From Maribacter antarcticus DSM 21422 (GTDB lineage Bacteria; Bacteroidota; Bacteroidia; Flavobacteriales; Flavobacteriaceae): DNA of 64,000 nt. Location: assembly GCF_000621125.1 (NCBI RefSeq), contig NZ_JHZC01000004.1, positions 248,001 to 312,000 on the forward strand, read 5' to 3'. Every line of letters starts with the position of its first letter. Positions within the stretch are counted from its first letter, which is position 1. Made by a program: the position numbers and the translations under genes. The notes beneath the pieces are model-generated. The model saw only the letters and a program-made list of their open reading frames with translations. It was not told where the DNA came from and ran no database searches. Shown piece by piece: positions 26,170 to 35,650 of the stretch.

Positions 26170-29100
26170 ATGAATACTGATTTTAAAAATATGCATCGAA
26201 GATTTTTTTCACTGCTCTGTATGATTTTGCTAGTAGGCACTTCTGTGGTCATGGGGCAATCCGCACAACTCAACGTTTTAGGTAATGTGACCTCTTCGGA
26301 GGATGGTTTGCCACTACCTGGAGTTAGTATCATATTAAAGGGAACGTCAAAAGGGGTGACAACCGATTTTGATGGAAATTACAGTATAGAAGTCCCTAAA
26401 GGAGATGCTATCTTGATTTTTTCATATTTGGGCTTTGAGGAACAAGAGATTTCGGTTGATAACCGTTCAACGGTAAATGTATCAATGTTAGAGGATGCCG
26501 AAGCTTTGGACGAGGTAATTGTTACTGCTTTGGGAATAAAGCGTGAGCAAAAATCCCTAGGATATTCTGTAGAGACAGTGAAAGGGGAAGAATTTACCAG
26601 GGTTGTCAACGAAAACGTTTTAAACGGAATTTCCGGTAAAGTATCCGGTGTAACCATCAATTCTACCGGTGGAACAGGTTCCTCTGTAAGCATGGTCATT
26701 AGGGGCGCCAATTCTCTGAGTTCAGATAATCAACCTTTATTTGTGGTAGACGGTGTGCCTATCGTCAGTAGCACTAATAATACCGGCGGTTTCGGAGATC
26801 GTGTTCGGGTAGATTATGGTAATGCCATTTCTGACATTGATCCTGAAAGTATTGCAAACGTTACCATATTAAAGGGGCCAAGTGCGGCAGCACTTTATGG
26901 CTCTAGGGCAGGCAACGGGGTCGTTCTGATAACCACCAAAACTGCAGATAAAAATCAAAAGATGAAGGTTACTTTTACCAATAATACGGTATCGGATATC
27001 CCTACTCGATTTTTGAACATCCAATCTCAATTTGCGTCAGGGTTTTTCTCTTTTCGCCCCGAAGATGTAGGAGGCGGTATTTTGCCAACTGTTTCCGCCG
27101 CAGATGGCACAGGGTCTGGTCCCGAATTGGATAGGGGATATTGGGCGCCCCAATGGGAAGCTCCCTTGGATGCCAATGGGCAGCCTATTCCAACGGAACT
27201 CAAATCGTATCCCAACAATGTAGGAAGGTTTGTAAGGTCTGGTTTAACTACGACCAATAGCTTAGCGGTAACTGGTAGTTCCGATGCAATAAATTACAGA
27301 CTGGGAATTTCAAATATGGCACATACGGGTATTATACCCAATTCTGACTTAAACCGAAACAGCTATTCCTTATCGGCATCCTCAAGTTTAAATGATAAAT
27401 TGACAATAAGCACCAATGTAAGCCTTAACAATTCTTGGGCAGATAATCGTCCTGTTGGTAACAGGGGAGCGAACCCCTTGCAGTGGGCTTACGCCACACC
27501 GGCAAATATAGACATCAGGAGATTAGAGGATTATTGGGTTCCCGGAAAAGAAGGGTTAGAAGTAAGAAGTTTAGCTTCTAATTTTGAAAACCCTTATTTT
27601 TTGGCGAACGAGGTAAATAATAGTTTTGACAGATATCGAATCTTTGGTAATGTAATGGCGGAGTGGGAAGTTTCCCCTTCATTCACACTTATGGGAAGGT
27701 ATAATCTAAATAAATACGACGAGACAAGGGAGACAAAAATGGCTCCAGGATATACAAGAGAACCGAATAACGGTGCCTATGGTATTTCGGCCAATACTGG
27801 ATTGGAGCGCAATATAGATTTCTTAGCTACGTATAGAAAGGATTTTGGAAAGCTGGATTTTTCAGTTTCGGGAGGAGGGAATTTAATGTATCAAAAAGAT
27901 CTTGTGATTAGCAACTCGTCATTAAACGGAACAGGTTTGGTGGTGCCAAATCTTTTTACGGTAGGTAATATAAGTCCAAATTCCCTTAATTATTCGAGTG
28001 CTTCAAGGGAAAAGTCCATCCAAAGTCTATATGGACTGGCCAATTTTGGTTGGAATGATATGCTATATCTTGATTTGACGGCAAGAAATGACTGGTCCAG
28101 TACCTTGCCCGTAGAAAATAGATCTTATTTTTATCCATCGGCATCTTTGAGCTTTTTGTTAAGCGAAGTAATTAAGGTCCAAAAAATAGATCTTTTAAAA
28201 CTGCGGGCAGGTTGGGCGCAAGTGGGGAACGACACCAATCCGTATCGGCTAGATCAGGCACTTTCTAATTCAGGACAGTGGGGAGATGCCATACAATTAA
28301 ATCTTCCGGGAAATTTATTGACTTCGGGACTTGAACCGGAGCGCTCTACTTCCATTGAATTTGGTATGGATTTAACTGCATTTGCTAATCGATTTAGATT
28401 TGAAGGAACCTATTATACCCAAGATAACAGAAACCAAATTATTCAAAATATTCCGTTGGCGGCTTCTTCAGGATTCAGCAGTACAAATATTAATGCTGGT
28501 TTAATACAAAGTGAAGGTATTGAGTTGTTGCTAGGATTTACACCTATACAAACCAAGAATTGGCAATGGGATTTGGATTTTAATTTTACCAGAAATGTGT
28601 CCACCATTATTGAGCTATCCGAAGGTGTCGATTTCATCGAATTTTGGAGCGACAACAAAAGCAGATCTCTTGGATTTGCTAAGAATTTGGCTACCGGTGA
28701 AGACGGTTTGGTGGGGAATATTTATGCTCCAAAAATAAGACGTGTCACGGATGCTAGTTCTCCTTATTTTGGATATCCGCTTATTGGTAGGGGACTGGAT
28801 GCCGAATGGTTGCCTGAAGAGGAGTTGAGCAAAGTGGGTAATTATAATCCAGATTTTGTAATGGGTTTACAAACCCGACTATCGTTTAAAAATTTATCGT
28901 TAAACATGACTTTTGATTGGCGTTCTGGAGGGCAATACATGTCCCAGACCCATCGGTACATGTCAGAGAGTGTGCTTACACAGACTTGGTTGGATAATTT
29001 GGTTAATCCTGGGGAGTTAGGTCCAGGTCAGGAACTAAGGGATTGGGTAATTGAAAATGAAGATGAATTATTACTAGCGGAAACCTTTAGACCTGTAGGT

Positions 29101-29583
29101 GGCCCCACGCCTGAGTACGGAGGGTTTCCAGAAGATTTTAGCGGTATTACCGTTAACGATGGTACCTTTGCGCCGGGCGTGGTTGGATCCCACGATGAAA
29201 ATGGAAATTTTATTTTAGAAAATGAGAACTTAGGTGGTGAGGGAACTGTTTTTCTGCCCTACGTAGTTAGTTTTCCTTGGCAGTTTGGAACACCCAATAT
29301 GTTCGATGCGGATTATATAAAATTACGTGAGATTGCCTTAACATATAGCCTACCTGCTAAACTTTTAAAAAGGACTGGTTTGACTAATATAAACATTTCT
29401 ATATTTAGTAGGAATTTAATGCTTTGGACAAAGGACTCCGATTTTGGTATTGACCCTGAAAGGGCATTTCAGTTAGAAGCATCCTCTGGAAATAGAGGGT
29501 CCCAGTTTAAGCAGGGAATAGAACGCTATAATGTAAATCCTTGGGTAGTACCTATAGGATTTAAATTAGGAATTACATTTTAA
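26170..29583 (+). CDS. susC: SusC/RagA-type TonB-dependent outer-membrane transporter
   Basis: 1137 residues. A signal peptide (to about residue 30, SVVMGQSAQ) is followed by the carboxypeptidase-regulatory-like domain (VLGNVTSSEDGLPLPGVSI, KGTSKGVTTDFDGNYSIEV). Next come the TonB box region with the SusC-type DEVIVTALGIKREQKSLGYS signature, the plug (GKVSGVTINSTGG, PLFVVDGVPI, ILKGPSAAALYGSRAGNGVV) and a long 22-strand barrel, ending VVPIGFKLGITF. It imports oligosaccharides with the SusD lipoprotein, powered by TonB. The susD-like gene follows after 13 bp. The glycan cannot be named from sequence. Confidence 0.96.
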   Translation: MNTDFKNMHRRFFSLLCMILLVGTSVVMGQSAQLNVLGNVTSSEDGLPLPGVSIILKGTSKGVTTDFDGNYSIEVPKGDAILIFSYLGFEEQEISVDNRSTVNVSMLEDAEALDEVIVTALGIKREQKSLGYSVETVKGEEFTRVVNENVLNGISGKVSGVTINSTGGTGSSVSMVIRGANSLSSDNQPLFVVDGVPIVSSTNNTGGFGDRVRVDYGNAISDIDPESIANVTILKGPSAAALYGSRAGNGVVLITTKTADKNQKMKVTFTNNTVSDIPTRFLNIQSQFASGFFSFRPEDVGGGILPTVSAADGTGSGPELDRGYWAPQWEAPLDANGQPIPTELKSYPNNVGRFVRSGLTTTNSLAVTGSSDAINYRLGISNMAHTGIIPNSDLNRNSYSLSASSSLNDKLTISTNVSLNNSWADNRPVGNRGANPLQWAYATPANIDIRRLEDYWVPGKEGLEVRSLASNFENPYFLANEVNNSFDRYRIFGNVMAEWEVSPSFTLMGRYNLNKYDETRETKMAPGYTREPNNGAYGISANTGLERNIDFLATYRKDFGKLDFSVSGGGNLMYQKDLVISNSSLNGTGLVVPNLFTVGNISPNSLNYSSASREKSIQSLYGLANFGWNDMLYLDLTARNDWSSTLPVENRSYFYPSASLSFLLSEVIKVQKIDLLKLRAGWAQVGNDTNPYRLDQALSNSGQWGDAIQLNLPGNLLTSGLEPERSTSIEFGMDLTAFANRFRFEGTYYTQDNRNQIIQNIPLAASSGFSSTNINAGLIQSEGIELLLGFTPIQTKNWQWDLDFNFTRNVSTIIELSEGVDFIEFWSDNKSRSLGFAKNLATGEDGLVGNIYAPKIRRVTDASSPYFGYPLIGRGLDAEWLPEEELSKVGNYNPDFVMGLQTRLSFKNLSLNMTFDWRSGGQYMSQTHRYMSESVLTQTWLDNLVNPGELGPGQELRDWVIENEDELLLAETFRPVGGPTPEYGGFPEDFSGITVNDGTFAPGVVGSHDENGNFILENENLGGEGTVFLPYVVSFPWQFGTPNMFDADYIKLREIALTYSLPAKLLKRTGLTNINISIFSRNLMLWTKDSDFGIDPERAFQLEASSGNRGSQFKQGIERYNVNPWVVPIGFKLGITF

Positions 29584-29596
29584 AAAAAAATTAATT

Positions 29597-31246
29597 ATGA
29601 ATAGGATAAAAAATAGCTTTATAATATGTGTTATAAGCTTGGTGTTTTTTGCATCATGCGAAAATTTGGAAGAGTTAAACATTAACCCCAACCAAGTTGA
29701 CCCAGCCGTTGTAGACCCGAATTTATTGATGCCCACAATTATTACAGGTGTGGCTCAAAATGTGTTGTCCCTTGGCTTTGGGGATATTGCCGGGGTAATG
29801 CAGCACACGCAGAAAGATGGATGGTCCAGTGGGCATAATGATTATAATTGGAATGTTAACAATAAAAGCTGGAGGGGCTACTATGATGTTTTAAGAAACA
29901 ACGATCTTTTTTATGAAAAGTCCGTTGAAGGTGATCTTGAGTTTCAGCAGGGGGTAGGCCTTATAATAAAATCCTATACTTTTGGGTTGATTACAGACTT
30001 ATGGGGGGATGCACCTTATTCAGAGTCCCTTCTGGGGGATGAGGGTCCCGAGTTCTATCAACCCGCTTATGATGCCCAACAGGATATTTATATCGGCATT
30101 TTATCGGATTTGGAAAAGGCCAATTCGCTACTGTCTAAGAATACGTATGAAGGAATAATACCATCCCAGGATGTCCTTTATGATGGCAATGCGGCGAAGT
30201 GGAGAAAATTCGGAAATTCCTTAGCCTTACGGTATTATATGCGGTTGTCAGCCAAAGATCCAGGTATGGCCGAGGCCGGTATTCGGAAAATCATCTCAGA
30301 CCCTGAAAGATATCCTTTGATTATAAATTCCTCAGATGATGCCAAGGTAGATTATCCAGGCGATACTCCTGGAAATTCGTGGCCTACTAACACGGTTTTT
30401 GATATAACTGAAAACGGGGCTTATTTTAGGCTTAAAATGTGTGCTACCTTAGTAGAAGCACTACAGTCATTGAATGATCCTAGACTGAGTGTTTGGGCCA
30501 ACAAAATAGCAATTCCATTGGTTTTAGATTCAAATGCGCCGGATGAGACCGATGAGATTGTAGACGGCAATAGGCGTGTTTCGCAAAAAATCGTTGATGA
30601 TTATATCGCGTCCTGGCAAACCCCTATTGATTATGATGTTGCGTATGTGGGCATTCCGCCATCTACTTTTGCAGCTGGCGCCTACAATTTGAATCCTAAT
30701 TTGGAGCAGGGTGTATTTAATCCGCACGCCTCCCAGCTTAACGACAGATATAAGAACGCTCAAGGGCCCCTATTGTCCTCTCGTTTGATATCTGCAGCAG
30801 AAGTTCATTTTATTCTTGCCGAAGCAGCATTGTATGGCTGGGCTCCCGGATCACCAGAGTCTTTTTATAATGAAGGTATACGACAATCACTAAATTCATG
30901 GGCTGTTGGCGATTCTTACGATGATTATATTGCCGGTGCACCTTATTCGGGGCTTGAGGATATTATGTTGCAGAAATGGATAGCCAGTTGGACGGCTGCC
31001 GCCGAATCATGGTTTGATTATAGAAGAACCGGTCTGCCCGATTTTCAGACAGGCGTATCAGCCATAAGGCCAGCATTGCCCCTGCGTTTTTACTATCACT
31101 TTAACGATGAGATTTCCGTTAATACGGAGAATGCGGAAGCGGCAATTGATAAATTGGAAGCCACTCAATTCAAAGGAGAAGACATAACTAACAATAGTGC
31201 ATGGTCTAAAATGTGGTTGTTGCAAGGTACAGATAAACCCTATTGA
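29597..31246 (+). CDS. susD: SusD/RagB-family (SusD-like_2) substrate-binding lipoprotein
   Basis: 549 residues with a lipoprotein signal (ICVISLVFFASC, cysteine near residue 21). The mature start ENLEELNINPNQVDPAVVDP is typical of the SusD-like_2 group (PF12771), rather than classical SusD. Helical TPR-like segments and family motifs follow: TFGLITDLWGDAPYSE, WRKFGNSLALRYYMRLS, FILAEAALYGW and the C-terminal WFDYRRTGLPDF. It caps the SusC barrel and captures glycan at the cell surface. 13 bp separate it from susC. The operon may end here: a 244-bp gap precedes the next gene on the same strand. Confidence 0.95.
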   Translation: MNRIKNSFIICVISLVFFASCENLEELNINPNQVDPAVVDPNLLMPTIITGVAQNVLSLGFGDIAGVMQHTQKDGWSSGHNDYNWNVNNKSWRGYYDVLRNNDLFYEKSVEGDLEFQQGVGLIIKSYTFGLITDLWGDAPYSESLLGDEGPEFYQPAYDAQQDIYIGILSDLEKANSLLSKNTYEGIIPSQDVLYDGNAAKWRKFGNSLALRYYMRLSAKDPGMAEAGIRKIISDPERYPLIINSSDDAKVDYPGDTPGNSWPTNTVFDITENGAYFRLKMCATLVEALQSLNDPRLSVWANKIAIPLVLDSNAPDETDEIVDGNRRVSQKIVDDYIASWQTPIDYDVAYVGIPPSTFAAGAYNLNPNLEQGVFNPHASQLNDRYKNAQGPLLSSRLISAAEVHFILAEAALYGWAPGSPESFYNEGIRQSLNSWAVGDSYDDYIAGAPYSGLEDIMLQKWIASWTAAAESWFDYRRTGLPDFQTGVSAIRPALPLRFYYHFNDEISVNTENAEAAIDKLEATQFKGEDITNNSAWSKMWLLQGTDKPY

Positions 31247-31490
31247 CCTTTTAGGGCAAGGCGTCTTAAAAAGAAGTTTTTTGAGGGATACAACTGCTTA
31301 TGCTTATAAGGGATTGTCTTGAAATAGTCAGGTTATTTCGTCACAGGCCATAGGGGCATTGACTATGCATACTGTTTCTCAGCTGTAGCGAAGAGATTCT
31401 AAGGTAAAAATAAGATAAGTTATCCATAATATTTTAGAGGTTTAAGGCGAGGTTGCGGCCTTAATTTGATAAAGCACAAATAGTAGATGT

Positions 31491-32408
31491 ATGAAATTGC
31501 CGTTGAGAGGTATAATTCCACCTATGGTAACTCCATTATTGGAAAGTAAAACGTTGGATAGTATTGGTTTAAAAAATCTCATTGAACACCTTTTGATGGG
31601 TGGGGTACATGGAATTTTTTTATTGGGTACTAATGGCGAAGGGCCAAGTTTGGGGCTAGGTTTGAAAAAGCAACTAATTAGAGAAGCCTGTAAAATCATA
31701 AACCATAGGGTGCCAGTTTTGGTAGGCATAACGGACACCTCTTTTGAAACAACTTTGGAAATAGCTAATTATGCCCAAAAAGCGGGTGCGGATGCCGTTG
31801 TCGTGGCTCCGCCTTTTTATTTTCCACTGTCGGAAGATGAGATAACCAACTATTTTAGGGAACTGGCTCCTCTTCTGCCATTGCCTTTTTTACTTTACAA
31901 CATACCGAGTTGCACCAAATTAAATCTGTCGGTAACTACGATAAAAAAGGCTAAAGATTTTGGGGCCATTGGTGTAAAAGATAGCTCGGGAGATAGGGAA
32001 TCATTACATGCTATTTTAAAAGAGTTTAAGGACAGCCCTACGTTTTCTATAATTGTAGGGGATGAACTTTTACTAGCAGATACTATTATTAGTGGTGCCC
32101 ATGGCGGCGTTCCAGGGGGAGCGAACTTTATTCCCAAGTTATTTGTATCATTATACAATGCTTGTTTAAATAAAGATCAACACTGTATAAATGAACTCAG
32201 CAACAAGGTCATAACAATAGATAAAATAATCTACAATGTGGATAATTCGCCCACCAGGAGCATAAAGGCTATAAAGTGTGCGCTGTCCGTCATGGGTATT
32301 TGTTTTGGTCATATAGCCCAACCACTTCGCCAATTAGATACAGCACAACGTACTAAAATAAAAGACAGCTTGACTAAATTCAATGTGGCATTCACTACAA
32401 TGTTATAA
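31491..32408 (+). CDS. DapA/NanA-superfamily aldolase, paralogue A
   Basis: 305 residues. Standard superfamily landmarks: LRGIIPPMVTPL at the N-terminus, GIFLLGTNGEGPSL (the GTTGE loop), VLVGITDTS, catalytic tyrosine in LLYNIPSCTKLN and Schiff-base lysine in IGVKDSSGD. Members include dihydrodipicolinate synthase, N-acetylneuraminate lyase and 2-keto-3-deoxy-sugar-acid aldolases. The catabolic setting and a second similar copy at 37986 argue against housekeeping lysine synthesis. It starts the rightward set of PHP, GH31 and membrane protein genes, 12 bp ahead of the PHP gene. Probably cleaves a 2-keto-3-deoxy acid to pyruvate plus an aldehyde; substrate unknown. Confidence 0.88.
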   Translation: MKLPLRGIIPPMVTPLLESKTLDSIGLKNLIEHLLMGGVHGIFLLGTNGEGPSLGLGLKKQLIREACKIINHRVPVLVGITDTSFETTLEIANYAQKAGADAVVVAPPFYFPLSEDEITNYFRELAPLLPLPFLLYNIPSCTKLNLSVTTIKKAKDFGAIGVKDSSGDRESLHAILKEFKDSPTFSIIVGDELLLADTIISGAHGGVPGGANFIPKLFVSLYNACLNKDQHCINELSNKVITIDKIIYNVDNSPTRSIKAIKCALSVMGICFGHIAQPLRQLDTAQRTKIKDSLTKFNVAFTTML

Positions 32409-32420
32409 AAACTTGAAAGT

Positions 32421-33863
32421 ATGGTCCAAATGGAAAAATCAAGCATACAAAAGTTTATCGTTCTTATACTGATACTCTTACTTATTTTGTTGGCTACCGT
32501 TTTCCATTTTCAGGTCCATTTCGAAAATGCGCTAACGCTGCAGAAAGAATTAGATTATGATGTAAAAATCAGTTTGTGGCGTATTCTTTTTGAACCAATT
32601 ATAGGGCCCTTATTATATCTAAACAGGTCTCTTTATGTTTTAAAGGAACTGCCTTTGACATTGTTATGGGTTTTAATTTTTTATACTGCCTATAGCTTGT
32701 TTGTGATTTTCAAAACCCCACGGAATGGAAAAAATACTATTCTTGGAAAGCTTGCGAATCTTCCCCTTGTTTTGGGTGTTTTCTTTGCCATTTTCATTTT
32801 GGTACTATTTATTCCCTTGCCAAACAATACCATAGTGAACAATTCAAAAGATTCAATTTTGGTAACCACCCATGCGCATACCGAATTTAGTCATGATGGC
32901 TTGACCTCTCAAGAAAATTTGTGGAAATGGCACAAAAGAAACGGGTTTGACGCTTTTTTTATTACCGATCATGCCAATCACCAAAAGAGTCTGCAATTCG
33001 CCCAAGATCAAAAAAAAGGAAAATTTCCTAGCATTCCTTTAGTAATGGTTGGGCAAGAACATTCCGGCACCAACCATATGAGCCTGTTGGGACTCAACGG
33101 TAAATTCGACACCAAGGGAATGACCGATAAGGCGGTAATCGATTCGGTTCATAAATATGGCGGGGCCGTTATAATAAACCATTGGTTCGATGGTAAAGGA
33201 AAAGCGAAAGAACTGTATGAAGTGTTAGGGGCCGATGGGTTTGAGATTGAAAATACGGGCAAGAATCTCTATTATGATAGGGAGACCTTTGAACAGCTCA
33301 AGACGTTTTGCGTAAAAAACGGATTAACGATGATAGGTGGCCTAGATTTTCACGGTTATGGTAGAGTATGTACCTTGTATAATGCTTTAAAAATTCCGAA
33401 TTGGGATAGCTTAAATACTGTTTCGAAACAACAATCAATATTGGACATTTTTAAAAACGGTCCCCAAGAAAAAATTAAAGTCCTTTTGTACAAGGATCGA
33501 CCTTTTTATCCAAAGACCTATTTATTTCTCAGGCCTTTTAGTACTGTTGTTAATTATTTTAGAACATTGCATTTATCACAAGTAGTGTCATGGGTCTTTT
33601 GGTTATTGGTTTTTCAATTTACGGGGAGGTCTATTAAAAGAGACCTTGTTCCTCCAAAAACAGGGCTTGTTATGGTAGCTTTGAGCGGTGCCATTTTTAT
33701 GTTGGTGCTCGCCATTATATATCACTTTAGGGGAGAGGTAGTCAAAGGGTATAGTACAGTATATTCAGAATATAGCTTGCTTCTAGGACCAATAGGACTG
33801 GTACTCCTGCTATATGCTTTGGCGATTGCATATTTTCGATTCTCTCGGCCAAAAAGACCATAA
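32421..33863 (+). CDS. Membrane-embedded PHP-domain phosphoesterase
   Basis: 480 residues. About three membrane helices at the N-terminus (residues ~12-32, ~78-98, ~113-133) are followed by a PHP (polymerase and histidinol phosphatase) domain with its metal motifs: TTHAHTEFSHDG (H151, H153), ITDHANH, VGQEHSGTNHM, VIINHWFDG and GGLDFHGYG. Three further helices close the protein (~390-410, ~425-445, ~450-472). The PHP domain probably faces the periplasm, judging from the positive residues (RNGKN) in the preceding loop. PHP domains hydrolyse phosphoesters with two or three metals. An integral-membrane PHP protein in a glycan region is unusual. 7 bp separate it from the GH31 gene. Confidence 0.75.
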   Translation: MVQMEKSSIQKFIVLILILLLILLATVFHFQVHFENALTLQKELDYDVKISLWRILFEPIIGPLLYLNRSLYVLKELPLTLLWVLIFYTAYSLFVIFKTPRNGKNTILGKLANLPLVLGVFFAIFILVLFIPLPNNTIVNNSKDSILVTTHAHTEFSHDGLTSQENLWKWHKRNGFDAFFITDHANHQKSLQFAQDQKKGKFPSIPLVMVGQEHSGTNHMSLLGLNGKFDTKGMTDKAVIDSVHKYGGAVIINHWFDGKGKAKELYEVLGADGFEIENTGKNLYYDRETFEQLKTFCVKNGLTMIGGLDFHGYGRVCTLYNALKIPNWDSLNTVSKQQSILDIFKNGPQEKIKVLLYKDRPFYPKTYLFLRPFSTVVNYFRTLHLSQVVSWVFWLLVFQFTGRSIKRDLVPPKTGLVMVALSGAIFMLVLAIIYHFRGEVVKGYSTVYSEYSLLLGPIGLVLLLYALAIAYFRFSRPKRP

Positions 33864-33870
33864 GGCCCTA

Positions 33871-35643
33871 ATGAGAAAGAAGATTTTTAAGGTTTCACTT
33901 TGGCTAATAGCTATACTGTTGGTAGGCGCCTATTTTTATTTGTTTCTGCCCGTTTGGGGCGTTCCCTTTAATACGCAGCGACATGGCAAGCCTCCTTTTA
34001 CCCCTGCCTGGGCCTTGGAATGCTGGCTGTGGGAAGATGATGTAAATACCTCGGAATACGTAGATGAGCTGCTGGCCGGTTATAGGGAATACGATATTCC
34101 TGTTCGCACCATTTTGTTGGACAGTCCATGGTCGCTTCGTTACAATGATTTTGAAATTGATACGCTGCGTTATAGAAATCCAGATACTTGGTTCAATAAT
34201 TTGGAAGATGATGGTTATCGCGTGGTACTTTGGATGACCGCTATGGTCAATAGTTTTAACAAGGATGCAAGGATCAAGGAAAATACGGAATGGTATCAGC
34301 AAGTTTATGACAAAGGTTTTTTGACAGCACCTTCTAAACCAATAAAATGGTGGAAGGGAAAAGGTGGCTTCATAGATTATTCGAATGCCGATGCGATGAA
34401 ATGGTGGCATGGTCTTCAACAGCAGGTTTTTGACTTAGGCATTGATGGTTGGAAATTGGACGGAACGGCCACCTTAGTTGGACAGCAATGGGGTCATATA
34501 CCATTTTTTTATAGAAAAACAGCATCAGGTTTAATGTCGACACACAATTATATGGATCGTTATTATAGCTACGAATATCAATACGGGCTGACCCAAAATA
34601 AAGAATTTGTGACCCTTTCCAGAGCTATGAATCGTGGTTATCATCCAGAAGGTTTTGCACCTATTGATGCTTCGCCGGTAAACTGGGTAGGTGACCAAGA
34701 GCATAAATGGGTAACCGATAAAATGCGCAATCAAAATAAGGATTCTAATAAGGATATTGCATTAGAAGGCATACAAGGATTTGAATCTGCCATAGAGAAT
34801 GTCCTAAAAAGTGCAGATTTTGGTTATAGTATTATTGGTTCTGATATTGGTGGTTTTTCAAGAAGCACTATCCCAGCTCGCCTTTATATTCGGTGGGCTC
34901 AATTCTCAACATTCTGTGGGCTTTTTTTAAACGGGGGCCACGGTGAAAGACGTTTATGGATAAGATTGACCCAAGACATGGAAGTCATTCGAAAATATGC
35001 CTGGTTTCATACAGCGTTGGTTCCTTATATGTATCACTATGTGGTAACCGCGCATGAAGGCGGTAGAAGATTGCAGACCACTTTAAGCAAAGGGAAGGAT
35101 CACTATATGTTCGGCGATGATTTTCTCATTGCCCCAATATATTTAGATTCTAAAAATCGCAAAGTGTCTTTGCCAAAAGGAAAATGGCGGTATTTTTTTG
35201 AGGATAATTACTTGCTTGAAGGTTCTATAACATTCGAGAAGGAATTTGCACTCGAAGAATTTCCAGTTTTCGTCAAAGAAGGGGCTATCATACCATTGAA
35301 GGTAAAAAGGGGGTATACAAACCTAGGGGATGGTAATTCAGACGGCTTTATAACTTTTTTGATATTTCCGGATAATCAAAATACCTTCAAATACTACCAT
35401 ACGAGTATTTCTCATGAAACTGAGATTTCTTATCTAAAAAAGTATAATGAGCTTAAAATAAGCTTTAAAGGGACAAGAATTCCTTATACCCTCAGAATAC
35501 ATTCCGTAAAAAAACCGAATAAAGTGTTGCGTAATGGTAAGCTGGTATCCCCAATGTATTGGAATTATGACGTAAGCCACGAGAAGATTATCATTAAATC
35601 CCATCTCGAAAATTGGTCTGAAAGCCATACTGTTCAATTCTAG
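33871..35643 (+). CDS. GH31-family glycoside hydrolase, membrane-anchored
   Basis: The ATG at 33871 gives MRKKIFKVSLWLIAILLVGA, a good signal-anchor, and lies 7 bp after the preceding stop; an in-frame ATG at 33814 overlaps that gene. The product is 590 residues. GH31 markers: PPFTPAWALECWLWE, the nucleophile aspartate in IDGWKLDGTAT (D197), the acid/base aspartate in NWVGDQEHKW (D275) and the GSDIGGFS motif (residues ~323-330). The C-terminal beta domain contains FGDDFLIAPIY and FPVFVKEGAIIPL, as in the family. GH31 enzymes are retaining alpha-glycosidases (glucosidase, xylosidase, galactosidase, sulfoquinovosidase); specificity is not clear here. Acts in the periplasm or at a membrane face. 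Confidence 0.92.
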   Translation: MRKKIFKVSLWLIAILLVGAYFYLFLPVWGVPFNTQRHGKPPFTPAWALECWLWEDDVNTSEYVDELLAGYREYDIPVRTILLDSPWSLRYNDFEIDTLRYRNPDTWFNNLEDDGYRVVLWMTAMVNSFNKDARIKENTEWYQQVYDKGFLTAPSKPIKWWKGKGGFIDYSNADAMKWWHGLQQQVFDLGIDGWKLDGTATLVGQQWGHIPFFYRKTASGLMSTHNYMDRYYSYEYQYGLTQNKEFVTLSRAMNRGYHPEGFAPIDASPVNWVGDQEHKWVTDKMRNQNKDSNKDIALEGIQGFESAIENVLKSADFGYSIIGSDIGGFSRSTIPARLYIRWAQFSTFCGLFLNGGHGERRLWIRLTQDMEVIRKYAWFHTALVPYMYHYVVTAHEGGRRLQTTLSKGKDHYMFGDDFLIAPIYLDSKNRKVSLPKGKWRYFFEDNYLLEGSITFEKEFALEEFPVFVKEGAIIPLKVKRGYTNLGDGNSDGFITFLIFPDNQNTFKYYHTSISHETEISYLKKYNELKISFKGTRIPYTLRIHSVKKPNKVLRNGKLVSPMYWNYDVSHEKIIIKSHLENWSESHTVQF

Positions 35644-35650
35644 AAAACAA

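Noticed and set aside
31491..32408. Housekeeping dihydrodipicolinate synthase (dapA)
   Set aside because: Two paralogues in catabolic operons next to transporter and GH31 genes make a catabolic aldolase more likely.
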